From the NCBI RefSeq assembly GCF_014524545.1, contig NZ_CP053557.1:2319501-2383500 (forward strand): a DNA stretch of 64,000 nt, given 5' to 3'. Under the pieces are notes generated by a model. The model did no database searches, had not been told where the DNA came from, and saw only the letters and a program-made list of their open reading frames with translations. How positions within the stretch are numbered: the first letter of the stretch is position 1; every line of letters starts with the position of its first letter. The stretch is from Exiguobacterium sp. Helios. GTDB lineage: Bacteria > Bacillota > Bacilli > Exiguobacteriales > Exiguobacteriaceae. Shown here one piece after another: positions 8,867 through 22,044 of the stretch. The position numbers were made by a program, and so were the translations under genes.

Positions 8867-10143
8867 TATGCTTCCTCCTTTAATTTCGCGACAATCGTAT
8901 CGGCAACAGCTGATAATGGCACATCAATCTGTTCACCGGTCGACATGTCTTTTAACGCTGCTGCTCCACGTTCGACTTCTTCGTCTCCCAAAATGACAGT
9001 GAAGCGGGCTTTCATCCGATCGGCTGCTTTGAATTGTCCTTTGAACTTCCGTCCGAGATAATCACGGTCAGCGGCAAGTCCTTCGAGACGCATCAATTGC
9101 AACAGGCGTGTTGCCGTTTTTTCAACTTCTTCGTTGCCTTGCGCGACGATGAAGACATCAATCGCATCATCGATTTCCGGCAGGACACCTTCATTTTCAA
9201 GCGCCATCAACAGACGTTCGATCCCGATTCCAAATCCGATTCCCGGTGTAGCCGGTCCACCGATTTGTTCGACGAGTCCGTTATAACGTCCGCCGCCGCA
9301 AAGCGTCGTGATTGCGCCGAATCCTTCTGCTTCCGACATGATTTCAAACGACGTGTGATTGTAGTAATCAAGTCCTCGGACCAGTGTCGGATCAATCACG
9401 TATTCGATGCCGAGCGCATCCAGGTGCAACAGGACTTGATCGAAATAGTCTTTCGAAGCCGGGTTCAGGAAGTCGAGGATCGACGGCGCTGTCGCCATGC
9501 TCGGGTGATTACGGTCGACTTTGCAATCCAGTACCCGGAGCGGATTCGCTTCGAGACGGTTCTGACAATCCTGGCATAGCTCGTGGGCGACCGGTTTGAA
9601 GTGATTGACCAGTGCTTCCCGGTGCGCGGCGCGGCTTTCGCTGTCTCCGAGCGAGTTGATGACGAGCTTCAGTTTTTTCAGACCAAACGAGCGGTAAATA
9701 CTCATCGCAAGACTGATGACTTCTGCATCGATTGCCGGTTCTTCGCTGCCGAGTGCCTCGACGCCATATTGGTGTAACTGGCGGAAACGACCGGCTTGCG
9801 GACGTTCATAGCGGAACATCGGTCCGATATAAAAGAGTTTGACCGGTTGATTGGCGGCGCCGTAGAGTTTATTCGTCACGAATGAACGAACGACGGCTGC
9901 TGTCCCTTCCGGACGAAGCGTAAATTGTTCCTTCCCGCGTTTTTCAAGCATGAACATCTCTTTTTGAACGATGTCCGTCGTCTCACCGACACCCCGTTTG
10001 AACAACTCTGTTTCTTCAAAGATCGGTGTCCGGATTTCTTTATAGTTGTACCGTTTACTGATCTCCCGCAATTGGTTTTCAATATACTGCCAACGTTCTA
10101 CTGTACCCGGAAGTACATCAAACGTTCCGCGTGGTAATTTCAT
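8866..10143 (-). CDS. hisS: Histidyl-tRNA synthetase
   Basis: HisRS is a class II synthetase of 425 residues. [14 protein letters not shown] (75-88) and the motif 2 region around [13 protein letters not shown] are visible. So are the histidine-binding HisA motif [12 protein letters not shown] and motif 3 [11 protein letters not shown]. It is the first gene of the hisS-aspS operon behind a T-box leader. The ribosome site AAGGAGG lies just after the leader terminator. No anomalies. Confidence 0.97.
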   Translation of the reverse strand: MKLPRGTFDVLPGTVERWQYIENQLREISKRYNYKEIRTPIFEETELFKRGVGETTDIVQKEMFMLEKRGKEQFTLRPEGTAAVVRSFVTNKLYGAANQPVKLFYIGPMFRYERPQAGRFRQLHQYGVEALGSEEPAIDAEVISLAMSIYRSFGLKKLKLVINSLGDSESRAAHREALVNHFKPVAHELCQDCQNRLEANPLRVLDCKVDRNHPSMATAPSILDFLNPASKDYFDQVLLHLDALGIEYVIDPTLVRGLDYYNHTSFEIMSEAEGFGAITTLCGGGRYNGLVEQIGGPATPGIGFGIGIERLLMALENEGVLPEIDDAIDVFIVAQGNEEVEKTATRLLQLMRLEGLAADRDYLGRKFKGQFKAADRMKARFTVILGDEEVERGAAALKDMSTGEQIDVPLSAVADTIVAKLKEEA

Positions 10144-10164
10144 CCTAATTCCTCCTTTTTGAAT

Positions 10165-10426
10165 ACAAAAAAAGTCCTCGTCCGCAAAGGGACGAGAACC
10201 TGAAGATCCCGTGGTACCACCCTGGTTGCTGAAAATTCTCAGCCACTCGGTGCAGTTAACGCCTGCCTACGATTTTCCCTACTCTGTTCGTTTCAGGAAA
10301 ATACCTCAAAAGGGTCTTTCATCTAGTTCGTCTGATCACCCTTTCAGCCGGGGGGCGACTCTCTATGCAGCCGAGATCTAAATTACTCTTCTTCGTCATC
10401 GGTTCTTAATTCGTTCTGTTATCCTT
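10165..10426 (-). promoter_or_regulatory. T-box riboswitch, hisS-aspS leader
   Basis: The leader binds uncharged tRNA and chooses between antiterminator and terminator. The T-box element AGGGTGGTACCACGGG is at 10208-10223. The terminator (GTCCTCGTCC / GGACGAGGAC plus seven T) is at 10167-10199. Stem I shows GACGAAGAAGAGTA on its 5' side. On its 3' side GATGAAAGACC aligns with the same place in the valS leader (GATGAAGGTCACC), making the specifier GAC (Asp) at 10314-10316. No CAC (His) triplet is seen in that loop. The leader fills the 321-base gap between dtd and hisS. The T-box call is certain; the specifier is a hand fold. Confidence 0.93.
10167..10199 (-). terminator. T-box regulated terminator before hisS
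   Basis: A ten-base GC-rich stem with a six-base loop is followed by seven T on the minus strand. It is the off-state hairpin of the T-box. Confidence 0.92.
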
Positions 10427-10456
10427 TATATTGCCTCGTTCAAAAGATCCTGTCAA
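10427..10456 (-). promoter_or_regulatory. Promoter of the hisS-aspS operon
   Basis: A consensus TTGACA (10451-10456) with an AATATA-like -10 (10427-10432) 18 bases away lies just before the T-box, overlapping the end of the dtd region. Confidence 0.6.
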
Positions 10457-10464
10457 GACTTTGG

Positions 10465-10902
10465 TCACTTTTCTAAAATCAGCGTGACCGGTCCGTCATT
10501 GACGAGTGCGACGTCCATCATCGCTCCGAACTGTCCCGTTTCAACAACAATTCCCTGCTGACGTAAACGCGCGTTAAACGCTTCATACAACTCGTTCGCA
10601 AGATCCGGTTTTGCCGCTTCCGTAAAGGCAGGACGACGGCCTTTTTTGATGTCTCCGTATAAGGTGAACTGGGACACCGATAAGATTTTACCTTCGACAT
10701 CCTGCAACGAACGGTTCATCCGCTCTTCTTCATCCTCGAACACCCGTAAACCGGCAATTTTGTCCGCCAACCAGTTGACTTGCTCTAGCGTATCGTCATG
10801 CGTGATCCCGACGAGTAAAAGAAATCCTTGATCGATTTGACCGGTAACTGCCCCTTCGACCGTCACACTTGCTTCTTTGACCCGTTGTAATACGACTCGC
10901 AT
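10465..10902 (-). CDS. dtd: D-aminoacyl-tRNA deacylase
   Basis: Dtd hydrolyses D-amino acids (and Gly-tRNA-Ala) from mischarged tRNA. The protein has 145 residues, the usual length. The family motifs [10 protein letters not shown] (around 75-84) and NDGPVT (cis Gly-Pro motif near the C-terminus) are both intact. It starts 13 bases after rel, the conserved rel-dtd pairing of Bacillota. Confidence 0.95.
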   Translation of the reverse strand: MRVVLQRVKEASVTVEGAVTGQIDQGFLLLVGITHDDTLEQVNWLADKIAGLRVFEDEEERMNRSLQDVEGKILSVSQFTLYGDIKKGRRPAFTEAAKPDLANELYEAFNARLRQQGIVVETGQFGAMMDVALVNDGPVTLILEK

Positions 10903-10915
10903 TTCTATCCGCTCC

Positions 10916-13114
10916 TTATGTCATCATGACGCGATGCACCGCATAGACGTCTGATATTTGTTTAATCCGATCAACGACCTTTTGCAAATGGTTGACGTTG
11001 TCGATTGCAATCGTCATTGAAATCTTCGCCTGTTTGCTGTCGTTTCCCTTCCCGCTGACGGCTACGATATTCGTATTCATCGCGGATACCGATTGGAGAA
11101 CGTCATTTAACAGACCTGCCCGGTCAAAACCGGAGATTTCGATTTCGACGTTATAACTCTTGACTGTTTTTCCTTCGTGTTCCCATTCGACTTCAAGCAA
11201 CCGTTCCGGATTCTGTTCATGAATGACGTTCAGACAATCGGACCGGTGAATCGAAACCCCGCGGCCACGGGTGATATAGCCGACGATGTCGTCACCCGGA
11301 ACCGGATTACAGCAACGACTCATGCGGACTAACATATTGTCGATCCCTTTGACGCGAACCCCTTCCGGATTCTGTTTCTGCGGCCGGTCAAATGTCTTCA
11401 TCCCGCTGATGGCTTCGTTTAATTCCATATTCTTCGATTCTTTGTCTTTGCGCAATTTTTCCGTCAATTTATGGGCGACTTGAGCCGCGGTCAGTCCATG
11501 ATAGCCGACTGCCGCATACATATCTTCTTCCTGACCGAAGTTAAACTTCCGTGTCACGTCTTCGAGCGTCTTTTCATTGATGACGTCTTTTGGCTCGAAA
11601 CCGAGTTTCTTCACTTCCGCCTCAATTAATTCGCGGCCCTTTGAGACATTTTCTTCCCGTTGCTGGCGTTTGAACCATTGACGGATTTTATTTTTCGCCT
11701 GACTCGACACACAAATTTTCAGCCAGTCTTTGCTTGGACCATAACTGTGTTTGGATGTGACGATTTCAATGATGTCACCGGTCTTCAATTTATAGTCAAT
11801 CGGCACCATCCGTCCGTTGACTTTGGCACCGATTGTCCGGTGACCGATTTCTGTATGAATCCGGTACGCGTAATCAATCGGGACCGAACCTTTCGGCAGC
11901 TCGATGACGTCTCCTTTTGGCGTAAAGACGTATAACATATCACTGAAGAAATCGACTTTGACTGATTCCATGAATTCTTCCGCGTCCGCCGTATCTTTTT
12001 GGAGTTCCAAGATTTCACGGAAATGAGCAATTTTATCTTCAAAACCTGATTTGGCTTCCTGCTCTTTTCCTTCTTTATACGCCCAGTGAGCGGCAATTCC
12101 GTACTCGGCGATGAAATGCATATCGCGTGTCCGAATTTGCACTTCAAGCGGTTCACCCTTCGGGCCGATGACCGTTGTATGCAACGACTGGTACATATTC
12201 GGTTTTGGCATCGCAATATAATCCTTGAAGCGACCGGGCATCGGTTTATATTGCGTATGAATAATTCCGAGCACCGCATAACAATCCTTGATCGAATCGA
12301 CGATGATTCGGACCGCCATCAAGTCATAAATCTCACTGAACTCTTTTTTCGAGTTTTGCATCTTGTTATAGATGGAATAAATATGTTTTGGACGACCATC
12401 GACCTCAGCTGCAATCTCAACTTCTTCCAGGACCTCATTGACTTCATCGATGACAGACGTGACGAGTGCTTCCCGTTCGGTCCGCTTTTGTTTCATCATC
12501 GAGACGATCCGGTAGTACTGTTGCGGGTTGATATAACGCAGACTGATGTCTTCCAGTTCCCATTTGATCGTCGAAATCCCGAGACGATGAGCAAGCGGGG
12601 CAAAGATTTCAAGTGTCTCTTCCGCTTTTTGTACTTGCTTCTCTTTGACCATGTGTTGCAAAGTCCGCATATTGTGCAAACGGTCGGCCAGCTTGATCAA
12701 GATGACCCGAATGTCCTCGGCCATCGCGATGAACATCTTCCGATGATTCTCGGCCAGTTCTTCCCGTTTCGACTTGTATTTGATTTTACCAAGCTTCGTC
12801 ACACCATCGACGAGCATCGTAACATCTGCTCCAAATCGTTCCGTCAGTTGTTCCAGCGTAATATCGGTGTCCTCGACGACATCATGAAGAAGCGCGGCAA
12901 CAATCGTTGTCGCATCCAAACCGATATCCACTAGTATCCCCGCTACTTGAACGGGGTGAATGATGTAAGGTTCACCCGATCGACGAAATTGTCCGTCATG
13001 CTCGTCTTTTGCGAATTGATAGGCGCGTTCGATATCTTTAACTTCTGCCTCTGTCATGTACTCCGCACATCGAGCGAGAAGGTCTTCTACATTTACGATT
13101 TGTTTATTTGTCAT
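10916..13114 (-). CDS. relA: Bifunctional (p)ppGpp synthetase/hydrolase Rel
   Basis: Rel makes and degrades (p)ppGpp in the stringent response. The 732 residues contain an HD hydrolase domain (HDVVEDTD at 77-84), a synthetase domain with [13 protein letters not shown], a TGS domain (around 400, with [12 protein letters not shown]), and a C-terminal ACT domain. The HD motif is intact, so this is the long bifunctional type. It is followed at 13 bases by dtd and preceded by a good promoter at 13174-13202. Confidence 0.97.
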   Translation of the reverse strand: MTNKQIVNVEDLLARCAEYMTEAEVKDIERAYQFAKDEHDGQFRRSGEPYIIHPVQVAGILVDIGLDATTIVAALLHDVVEDTDITLEQLTERFGADVTMLVDGVTKLGKIKYKSKREELAENHRKMFIAMAEDIRVILIKLADRLHNMRTLQHMVKEKQVQKAEETLEIFAPLAHRLGISTIKWELEDISLRYINPQQYYRIVSMMKQKRTEREALVTSVIDEVNEVLEEVEIAAEVDGRPKHIYSIYNKMQNSKKEFSEIYDLMAVRIIVDSIKDCYAVLGIIHTQYKPMPGRFKDYIAMPKPNMYQSLHTTVIGPKGEPLEVQIRTRDMHFIAEYGIAAHWAYKEGKEQEAKSGFEDKIAHFREILELQKDTADAEEFMESVKVDFFSDMLYVFTPKGDVIELPKGSVPIDYAYRIHTEIGHRTIGAKVNGRMVPIDYKLKTGDIIEIVTSKHSYGPSKDWLKICVSSQAKNKIRQWFKRQQREENVSKGRELIEAEVKKLGFEPKDVINEKTLEDVTRKFNFGQEEDMYAAVGYHGLTAAQVAHKLTEKLRKDKESKNMELNEAISGMKTFDRPQKQNPEGVRVKGIDNMLVRMSRCCNPVPGDDIVGYITRGRGVSIHRSDCLNVIHEQNPERLLEVEWEHEGKTVKSYNVEIEISGFDRAGLLNDVLQSVSAMNTNIVAVSGKGNDSKQAKISMTIAIDNVNHLQKVVDRIKQISDVYAVHRVMMT

Positions 13115-13173
13115 CCCTTATCCTCACCCAGTCCCCGGGATTGATTACGCTGAATCCCTAATATATATCCTCT

Positions 13174-13202
13174 ATTATCGTGAAATTTTGATAATATGTC
13201 AA
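13174..13202 (-). promoter_or_regulatory. Promoter of rel-dtd
   Basis: TTGACA (13197-13202) and GATAAT (13174-13179) are separated by 17 bases on the minus strand, about 60 bases before the rel start. Confidence 0.75.
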
Positions 13203-13204
13203 AA

Positions 13205-13242
13205 TAAAAAGAAATACCCCCCCGACCACTGTCGGGAAGGTA
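13205..13242 (-). terminator. Terminator after apt
   Basis: TACCTTCCCGAC / GTCGGGGGGGTA with a four-base loop is followed by a T-rich tract on the minus strand. The rel promoter begins inside that tract. Confidence 0.75.
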
Positions 13243-13253
13243 CTTGCGATTCA

Positions 13254-13772
13254 TTAATCTGCGTAACGAATTAAGGAAAGAATATCGTATCCTTCTAATT
13301 TTTCACGTCCACCTAAACCGTCGAGCTCGATCAAGAATCCGATTCCGGCAACCGTTCCACCAAGTTGCTCGATCATTTTGATTGTCGCTTCGATTGTTCC
13401 GCCTGTTGCCAGTAGGTCATCCAGGATGACGACGCGTTGTCCTGGTTGAATCGCATCGTGATGCATCGTCAAGACATCTTTTCCGTACTCAAGACCATAC
13501 TCGACACGGACCGTCTCACGTGGTAATTTCCCTTCTTTACGGACAGGTACAAATCCGATTTCCATCGCGTATGCTGCCGGGCAGCCGACAACAAATCCGC
13601 GTGCTTCCGGTCCAGCGATGACGTCCGCTCCTTGTTTACGGGCATAATCGATCAAGGCATCGACCGACTGCTTGTAAGCAGGACCGTTTTGCATCAGGGA
13701 TGTGATATCTTTGAAACTGATTCCTTCTTTCGGCCAGTTTTCGACCTCTTTTATATGCTGTTTGAACTCCAT
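13254..13772 (-). CDS. apt: Adenine phosphoribosyltransferase
   Basis: Apt salvages adenine to AMP with PRPP. The protein has 172 residues. The PRPP loop [13 protein letters not shown] is at 114-126, and the N-terminal FPKEGI-like segment appears as [13 protein letters not shown]. It overlaps the end of recJ by 22 bases with AGGAGG seven bases ahead of the ATG. The recJ-apt-rel order is that of Bacillus. Confidence 0.97.
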   Translation of the reverse strand: MEFKQHIKEVENWPKEGISFKDITSLMQNGPAYKQSVDALIDYARKQGADVIAGPEARGFVVGCPAAYAMEIGFVPVRKEGKLPRETVRVEYGLEYGKDVLTMHHDAIQPGQRVVILDDLLATGGTIEATIKMIEQLGGTVAGIGFLIELDGLGGREKLEGYDILSLIRYAD

Positions 13773-16060
13773 GTCATTTCCTCCTGCTTCGCCGCTTCTA
13801 CCAAAGTATCAAAACGCTCTTTCAACTGAGCGAGTGACGAATAAATGTATTGTTGCTCAAGACGTTGACGTTCCTCATGACGCTTGTACGTCGCAGCTTC
13901 CGTCAAGTCTCGTTTTTCAGCGTTCGGGTTCACACCCGGCAGCCCGTCCTCCATTGTAACAAGAAAATCAAGTTCCGAAAACACTGAATGCATAAAGTTA
14001 ATCGAACGTTTCGACCATTTTCGCGATTTCGACAAACGAACAAGTCCAATTCGGAGCTCATCACGGGGGCATTTCGCAAAGTAATTAAAGTAATGCTTAA
14101 ATTCTTCCCGGGATGGAATCGTCTCGAAATAGTATCCTTCGTCTTTAAACGCACAGTAAATCCGTTCGGCTTCGTTCAAATAAGGCAAGAAGGCCGATTC
14201 TTCTTCCGGCAGATCCAAAAAGACGACGTTTGCCTTAGCAGATCCATTTAGCGTACGCTCGGCATATTTGGTTTGTGTTTCTTCCGAGAAGGCGACAAAC
14301 GTCGTCGTATCATGCGGAAGTTCAAACACATCCGTCAACGGTTTCTTGCCACCACGGTAATCAAACAGTTGGTAATCGACGACTGCTAAATCCTGAATCA
14401 TCAGTTGCGGTTTACGGAAACCGTTCCATTCATTGATATTCAGACTCCCCATTAACGACACTTCTGCGAGTGATGACACTTCGTCGACGGCGTCACCAAA
14501 ACCGAATCCGATTCCATCCAGTTCGGTCTTTCCGTCGGTCACGAGAACCTTCAGGTGGGTCAAATCACGGCCAATCCGTTTTAAGTCTCGGATGCTGGCA
14601 TCTTCCACGACGACACGCGGTGACGGATTCCCCATACCGAACGGTGCGAGTCGTCCCATCTCTTCAATCAAGCCGATGGAGACATCCGAAACATTCAGGC
14701 GTAAATCAATTTCTGTCGTCGCGATGAACGCTTCTTCCGGCAAACTTGCCGCTTGGGCATTCAATCGTTCCCGTAAAACACTGACGTTTTCTGATGACAA
14801 TGTCATTCCGGCAGCAGCCGGATGTCCTCCGAAGTGCGGTAGTATATCAGCCGACTGATTCAACTCGGCAAAGAGATCAAATGCGGCAATCGAACGGCCA
14901 GAACCTTTTGCCGTCCCTTTTTCTGCATCATGACACAAAAGAATCACAGGTCGATGATACTTTTCAACAAGCCGGGACGCTACGATTCCGACGACACCCG
15001 GATTCCATTGATCCGAATCGACGACTAAGACACGGTCTGCCAGATAATGCTGTTCCACGAGGTCGGTCGCTTCTTCGGCAATCTTTTTGACGATATCCTG
15101 CCGTTGTTTATTTTGTTGGTCGAGTTGTTCTGCAAGCAGGCTGGCTTCTTCTATTGTTTCCGCGAGTAACATCTCAAGCGCCGGCATCGCCGAGTCGAGT
15201 CGACCGGCTGCATTGATCCGGGGACCAAAGGCAAACCCGACCGACTCTTCCGTCAACTCGTCTTCGACGAGACTGCAGACTTTCCGTAACGCTAAAATAC
15301 CCGGTCGTTCACTGGCATTTAACGCTTCAATCCCTTTCGCTGCAAGCAACCGGTTTTCACCGACGAGCGGCACTAAGTCGGCAATCGTTCCGAGTACAGC
15401 CAAATCAAGCAATTCTTCCGGCACACGTCCCAGTAACGCATGGGCGACCTTAAAGGCAACACCGGCACCGGCAAGCTTCGAATACGGGTAATTGGAATCA
15501 ACACCCGGATGAATCATGGCGAAAGCGTCCGGCAAGACGTCTTTTGCTTCATGGTGATCGGTAATGATTAAATCAACGCCGAGTTCTTTTAAGACGGCGG
15601 CTTCCTCGATACCGGAAATTCCGCAGTCGACCGTGATGACGAGACCGAATCCTTCTTCTGCCGCCCAGCGGAACGCTGCCTCGTTTGGTCCGTAACCTTC
15701 TGTAAACCGATTCGGAATGTAGCATTCCGCCATCGCACCGATTTCAATCAACGCATGCCATAAAATCGCAGCGGAACTGACGCCGTCGACATCATAGTCT
15801 CCGTAAATCAAAATCATCTCACCTTCATCAGCCGCTTGCTGGATCCGGGCGACTACTTTGTTCATGTCCTGGAACAAGAACGGATCATGAAACGCCATTT
15901 GATCGGTTTCCAAAAACGCTTTAGCTTGATCCGCTGTCTCAAAGCCACGTTGCACGAGCAAGTGTGCGACTTGATGGGAAACGTTCACCTGGCCAGCCAG
16001 TTCGTCTATTTTAACGGAATCGACTTGCTTATCGATCCATGTTTTCTTTGAATGATACAT
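13751..16060 (-). CDS. recJ: Single-stranded-DNA exonuclease RecJ
   Basis: RecJ is a 5'-3' ssDNA exonuclease acting in recombination and mismatch repair. The 769 residues carry the DHH-family motifs [10 protein letters not shown] (around 87-96) and IITDHHEA (around 146), and the DHHA1 region with [14 protein letters not shown]-terminal extension of about 200 residues follows, as in Bacillus RecJ, ending in a Gln/Glu-rich helix. It starts a recJ-apt unit. Confidence 0.95.
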   Translation of the reverse strand: MYHSKKTWIDKQVDSVKIDELAGQVNVSHQVAHLLVQRGFETADQAKAFLETDQMAFHDPFLFQDMNKVVARIQQAADEGEMILIYGDYDVDGVSSAAILWHALIEIGAMAECYIPNRFTEGYGPNEAAFRWAAEEGFGLVITVDCGISGIEEAAVLKELGVDLIITDHHEAKDVLPDAFAMIHPGVDSNYPYSKLAGAGVAFKVAHALLGRVPEELLDLAVLGTIADLVPLVGENRLLAAKGIEALNASERPGILALRKVCSLVEDELTEESVGFAFGPRINAAGRLDSAMPALEMLLAETIEEASLLAEQLDQQNKQRQDIVKKIAEEATDLVEQHYLADRVLVVDSDQWNPGVVGIVASRLVEKYHRPVILLCHDAEKGTAKGSGRSIAAFDLFAELNQSADILPHFGGHPAAAGMTLSSENVSVLRERLNAQAASLPEEAFIATTEIDLRLNVSDVSIGLIEEMGRLAPFGMGNPSPRVVVEDASIRDLKRIGRDLTHLKVLVTDGKTELDGIGFGFGDAVDEVSSLAEVSLMGSLNINEWNGFRKPQLMIQDLAVVDYQLFDYRGGKKPLTDVFELPHDTTTFVAFSEETQTKYAERTLNGSAKANVVFLDLPEEESAFLPYLNEAERIYCAFKDEGYYFETIPSREEFKHYFNYFAKCPRDELRIGLVRLSKSRKWSKRSINFMHSVFSELDFLVTMEDGLPGVNPNAEKRDLTEAATYKRHEERQRLEQQYIYSSLAQLKERFDTLVEAAKQEEMTWSSNSI

Positions 16061-16090
16061 CTAATCCCTCCAATCAACTTCATCATTATA

Positions 16091-16124
16091 GAACAAAACC
16101 CGCGTTAGCGATAGCTAACACGGG
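16091..16124 (-). terminator. Terminator after secF
   Basis: CCCGTGTTAGC / GCTAACGCGGG with a four-base loop is followed by TTTTGTTC on the minus strand. Confidence 0.85.
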
Positions 16125-16129
16125 TCAGG

Positions 16130-17047
16130 TTATGAGGCTTGTTTTGTTGATTTCAGTGTCCGACCTTTCATGACGAGCCACAGTTGGGCTGCGATGAAAA
16201 TCGAAGAATACATGCCCATGATCAGACCAACGAGTAAGGCAAGACTGAATCCACGGATCGCTTCACTACCGAAGATGTAGAGTGCCGCTGCCGTCATGAT
16301 GACTGTGACGACCGTGTTGATTGAACGAATGATTGTCTGTTGAATCGATTCATTGACGATATGCGACAATTCACTGAACGTCACTTGACGGCCACCTTTT
16401 TCAGCAAGACCCAAGTTTTCCCGGACCCGGTCAAAGGTAACAATCGTATCATTGACCGAATAACCGATGATCGTCAAAATCGCTGCGATGAAGTACAGAT
16501 TAACTTCAATCTGGAACAACGAGAAGAAGGCAATGATCATCAACGCATCATGGAGCAAAGCAAGGACAGTCGCAATCCCGTATAGCGGTTGGAAACGGAA
16601 CGAGACGTAAATAACGATTCCAAGTGAAGCCAGCAAGACGGCATAAATCGCGTTACGGGCGATTTCCTGACCGACTTGTGCCGACACTGTCGAGATGCTT
16701 GGTTCTTTTTTATATTTTGCTTCAATCGTTTGTTTCATTTTCGAGATTTGCTCCTGATCGAATTCTCCGACGAACGTCACGTTCGCGAGCTTTCCGCCTT
16801 GCGCGAATTGCACACCATTGATTTCAGCGGCATCAATTCCGGCCTCTTCAATGACGGAACGAACCTCTGCTTCTTTGATCGTGTTCGTTGAAGAAATTTC
16901 AACGCGTGTTCCTTCTGTAAAGTCGATTCCGAGGTTCAAGCCGCGGAAGGCCAACAGTAGAATCGAAATGACTACAAGCGCAATCGTGATTGCAAAGTAA
17001 ACTTTCCGATGCTTCACATAATCAAATTTCGTTGGATTAAAGTTCAC
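16130..17047 (-). CDS. secF: Protein translocase subunit SecF
   Basis: SecF is a membrane partner of SecYEG that uses the ion gradient to aid late steps of export. It has about 305 residues. A first transmembrane helix near 20-40 is followed by the periplasmic-type loop with GIDFTEGTRVEI, then a block of five helices carrying VNDTIVTFDRVREN. An ATG at 17056 abuts the ribosome site TAAAGGAGG; the GTG at 17047 sits nine bases after it and is the better start. It overlaps secD by 11 bases. SecD and SecF are separate proteins here, unlike the single SecDF chain of B. subtilis. Confidence 0.93.
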   Translation of the reverse strand: MNFNPTKFDYVKHRKVYFAITIALVVISILLLAFRGLNLGIDFTEGTRVEISSTNTIKEAEVRSVIEEAGIDAAEINGVQFAQGGKLANVTFVGEFDQEQISKMKQTIEAKYKKEPSISTVSAQVGQEIARNAIYAVLLASLGIVIYVSFRFQPLYGIATVLALLHDALMIIAFFSLFQIEVNLYFIAAILTIIGYSVNDTIVTFDRVRENLGLAEKGGRQVTFSELSHIVNESIQQTIIRSINTVVTVIMTAAALYIFGSEAIRGFSLALLVGLIMGMYSSIFIAAQLWLVMKGRTLKSTKQAS

Positions 17048-18341
17048 GAATTTCATCCTCCTTTACGCCAAACCAGGTTTTTTTCTTATCAAACCAGCGG
17101 CTGCTGACGAGAAGTTGCATCAAGTAACGTGAGATGAAAACATTCGTGATGAACGTAACGGCAATCGAGACCATCAGCATGATGGCAAATCCTTTGACGG
17201 TACTTGTTCCGAAGTAATACAACACGCCTGCTGAAATCAACGTCGTCAAGTTGGCATCAAGAATCGTACCAAATGAGCGGCGGTTACCGGCTTTAAAGGC
17301 GGACAAGACGGATTTCCCGCTTCGGAGTTCATCTTTGATCCGTTCTGCCGTGATGATGTTCGCATCAACTGCCATCCCGACACCCAGTACGAGCGCAGCG
17401 ATACCCGGCAATGTCAAGACTGCATTGATCCCGTTAAAGAAAATCATGACGAGATAGATATAGAACAACAATGTAATGATCGACACTAAACCAGATACCC
17501 GGTAGAACAGCAACATGAAGAGGAAGACGGCTGCAACACCGATCATTGACGCAAACAATGTCTGATCGAGGGCATCTTGACCAAACGCGGCCGAGACAGA
17601 CGTCGAATAGATTTCATCCAGTTTGACGGGTAGTGCTCCGGCATTTAGGATTGACGATAGTTGTTTTCCGTATTCTGCTGTAATGTCACCACCAGAGATG
17701 ATGGCTTTATCCGAGTTGATCGGCTGTTGGACCGAAGCATCGGAGACGATTTTTGAATTTTCTTTTTGAATCTCTTTTTCGTACGTATCCCCTTTTTCAT
17801 AGTCGAGCCAGATGACAAGACGATTTGCAGGAGGTTGCATTTTAGACACTTGTTGTGTCACTTCATAAAATTTTTCTTTCGACTTCATTGTCAGTTCGAC
17901 GAGCGGTGCGTTTGTTTGCGGATCGTATCCGACTTTCGCTCCTTTTGCCTTTAAGTCTGATCCATCAAGTAACACTTTGTCGTTGATGTCCCGGAATGAC
18001 AGTTCGGCAGTCGAGGATAAAATCTGACGGGCTTCACTTTGATTTTTGACACCTGCCAGTTGAACACGAATCCTGTTGTCTCCTTCGATCCGGATGTCCG
18101 GTTCCGAAACACCCAGTACGTTAACCCGGTTTTCGATTGCCGTCAGCGTCGCGCTCATCGCATTGGAATCGATGACATCGCCTTCTTTTAGTGGTTGTAC
18201 TTCATACAAGACTTCAAATCCGCCTTTTAAGTCCAGACCGAGTTTGGTGTCTTTTAAGAGCCAATTCGATGTCGTGCCAATCAAAACGAGCAGCGCGGCG
18301 ACGATAATGAAGAACGTGGCCAGTTTTCCCTTCTTAATCAT
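17037..18341 (-). CDS. secD: Protein translocase subunit SecD
   Basis: SecD acts with SecF in protein export. The 434 residues have an N-terminal helix, LGLDLKGGFEVLYE (around 34-47), a large extracytoplasmic P1 domain, and a C-terminal six-helix RND-type region with GVGMAVDANIITAERIKDEL. AAGGA lies nine bases before the ATG. A terminator separates it from yajC upstream, so secD-secF is its own unit. Confidence 0.94.
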   Translation of the reverse strand: MIKKGKLATFFIIVAALLVLIGTTSNWLLKDTKLGLDLKGGFEVLYEVQPLKEGDVIDSNAMSATLTAIENRVNVLGVSEPDIRIEGDNRIRVQLAGVKNQSEARQILSSTAELSFRDINDKVLLDGSDLKAKGAKVGYDPQTNAPLVELTMKSKEKFYEVTQQVSKMQPPANRLVIWLDYEKGDTYEKEIQKENSKIVSDASVQQPINSDKAIISGGDITAEYGKQLSSILNAGALPVKLDEIYSTSVSAAFGQDALDQTLFASMIGVAAVFLFMLLFYRVSGLVSIITLLFYIYLVMIFFNGINAVLTLPGIAALVLGVGMAVDANIITAERIKDELRSGKSVLSAFKAGNRRSFGTILDANLTTLISAGVLYYFGTSTVKGFAIMLMVSIAVTFITNVFISRYLMQLLVSSRWFDKKKTWFGVKEDEIREL

Positions 18342-18454
18342 GCTACATTGTCCTTTCTCTCAATCCCTGTATATTTTCAGACAACTTTCTTATCCTATCC
18401 TAGCTTACATAAGAATTGGTAATCTTAGCAATCGTTTTTCTCATATATAAACAG

Positions 18455-18489
18455 AAAAGACGCTTCCGAATTCGGAAAGCGTCTTTTTC
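18455..18489. terminator. Terminator after yajC
   Basis: An inverted repeat centred on GAATTC (GACGCTTTCC-GAATTC-GGAAGCGTC) is flanked by A and T runs. It lies between yajC and secD. Confidence 0.85.
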
Positions 18490-18494
18490 GAGCC

Positions 18495-18809
18495 TTATTC
18501 GACGATTTCGTCGTCCATGACAGTCGTAGTTTTTTTCGTAACTTCTGCGACCGCACTACGGTTAAACGTCAATTGCGCGTTACCCGACTTCAATGTGACG
18601 GTTGTCTCATCTACTTTTTGTACGACCCCATGAAGGCCACCGATCGTTACGATCGAGTCACCGCGTGATAATTGGGTTTGCATCTCACGCACTTGCTTCT
18701 GGCGTTTGTTCTGTGGACGAATCAACAAGAAATAAAACACCACGAAGATCAAGATCATCGGGAGGAAAGTCAATAGTTGTTGCATCTGAGTCAGCTCCTT
18801 TTCATTCAA
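18495..18809 (-). CDS. yajC: Preprotein translocase accessory subunit YajC
   Basis: YajC is a single-span membrane protein that associates with SecDF. The 104 residues begin with a hydrophobic helix (about 12-30) followed by the family signature LIRPQNKRQKQ and an SH3-like domain with GDSIVTIGGLHG. It follows tgt, as in the widespread queA-tgt-yajC-secDF cluster. Confidence 0.95.
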   Translation of the reverse strand: MNEKELTQMQQLLTFLPMILIFVVFYFLLIRPQNKRQKQVREMQTQLSRGDSIVTIGGLHGVVQKVDETTVTLKSGNAQLTFNRSAVAEVTKKTTTVMDDEIVE

Positions 18810-18856
18810 ATCACGTTCATTATACCGTAAAAAGAATGGAATTGTCAGACCATTTA

Positions 18857-21042
<2,186 letters not shown>

Positions 21043-21044
21043 CT

Positions 21045-22040
21045 TTAGTTTCCTTCTTTCAATCCTAAATGTTGCCGCGCAAACGGCGTCAAGACACGAC
21101 CGCGTGGTGTCCGTTGTAAAAATCCTTGTTGTAGTAAATAAGGTTCGTAGACGTCTTCAATCGTCTGCGCATCTTCGCCGATCGTCGCTGCAATCGTCTC
21201 AAGACCAACCGGTCCTCCGGCAAACCGTTCGGCAAGCGAACGTAACAGACGGTGATCAACATCATCCAGTCCAAGCGCATCGACATGCAAACGATCGAGT
21301 GCACTCGTCGCAAGTGTCGCGTCGATTGCGGTCTGATGCGCGACTTGCGCAAAATCACGGACACGTCGTAACAACCGGTTGGCAACCCGTGGTGTCCCGC
21401 GGGAACGAAGCGCAATGGCTTCTGCTGCCATCCGGTCTGCTTCAAAGCCAAACAAACGGGATGTCCGTGTGACAATCGCCGACAGTTCCGGCATCGTATA
21501 GTACTCCAGTTTCAGCGTCACACCAAAGCGGTCACGAAGCGGAGCCGACAACATGCCTGCCCGTGTCGTTGCTCCGACTAGCGTAAACGGTGGCAAATCA
21601 ATCCGTACGCTGCGTGCCAACTCCCCTTGACCGATGACGATATCAAGACAATAGTCTTCCATAGCCGGATAAAGAATCTCCTCAATCGACCGGCTCAACC
21701 GGTGAATTTCGTCAATAAACAAGACGTCTCCCGGTTCGAGCGAAGACAAAATTGCCGCGAGATCCCCCGGCCGTTCAATCGCCGGGCCAGCTGTCGTCTT
21801 GATGCCGACGCCCATCTCGTTGGCAATGATTGTCGCAAGTGTCGTCTTCCCAAGACCGGGAGGACCGTATAAAAGCACGTGATCCAGTGTTTCCTGACGG
21901 ATTTTTGCCGCTTGGATAAAGACACTCAAGTTGCCTTTCGCCTTTTCCTGACCAATGTACTGATCCAGTGTCTGAGGACGTAAACTCCACTCTTCCTGAT
22001 CTTCCGCATGTGCGGATTCTGACAAAATCCGTTCTTCCAC
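21045..22040 (-). CDS. ruvB: Holliday junction helicase RuvB
   Basis: RuvB is the AAA+ motor of branch migration. The 331 residues carry Walker [10 protein letters not shown] (59-67), Walker [11 protein letters not shown], sensor [10 protein letters not shown], and a C-terminal winged helix. Four bases separate it from ruvA. Confidence 0.97.
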   Translation of the reverse strand: MEERILSESAHAEDQEEWSLRPQTLDQYIGQEKAKGNLSVFIQAAKIRQETLDHVLLYGPPGLGKTTLATIIANEMGVGIKTTAGPAIERPGDLAAILSSLEPGDVLFIDEIHRLSRSIEEILYPAMEDYCLDIVIGQGELARSVRIDLPPFTLVGATTRAGMLSAPLRDRFGVTLKLEYYTMPELSAIVTRTSRLFGFEADRMAAEAIALRSRGTPRVANRLLRRVRDFAQVAHQTAIDATLATSALDRLHVDALGLDDVDHRLLRSLAERFAGGPVGLETIAATIGEDAQTIEDVYEPYLLQQGFLQRTPRGRVLTPFARQHLGLKEGN

Positions 22041-22044
22041 GTTC

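Noticed and set aside
9034-9579. 181-codon plus-strand frame opposite hisS
   Set aside because: Antisense to HisRS motifs, no ribosome site, no family features.
10208-10223. Palindrome around GGTACC considered as a restriction or operator site
   Set aside because: It is the universally conserved T-box sequence of the hisS leader; the same element recurs at 60087-60101.
12086-12934. 282-codon plus-strand frame opposite rel
   Set aside because: It lies wholly antisense to the conserved Rel domains; its composition (His, Asp and Arg rich) is what the reverse of a coding strand gives.
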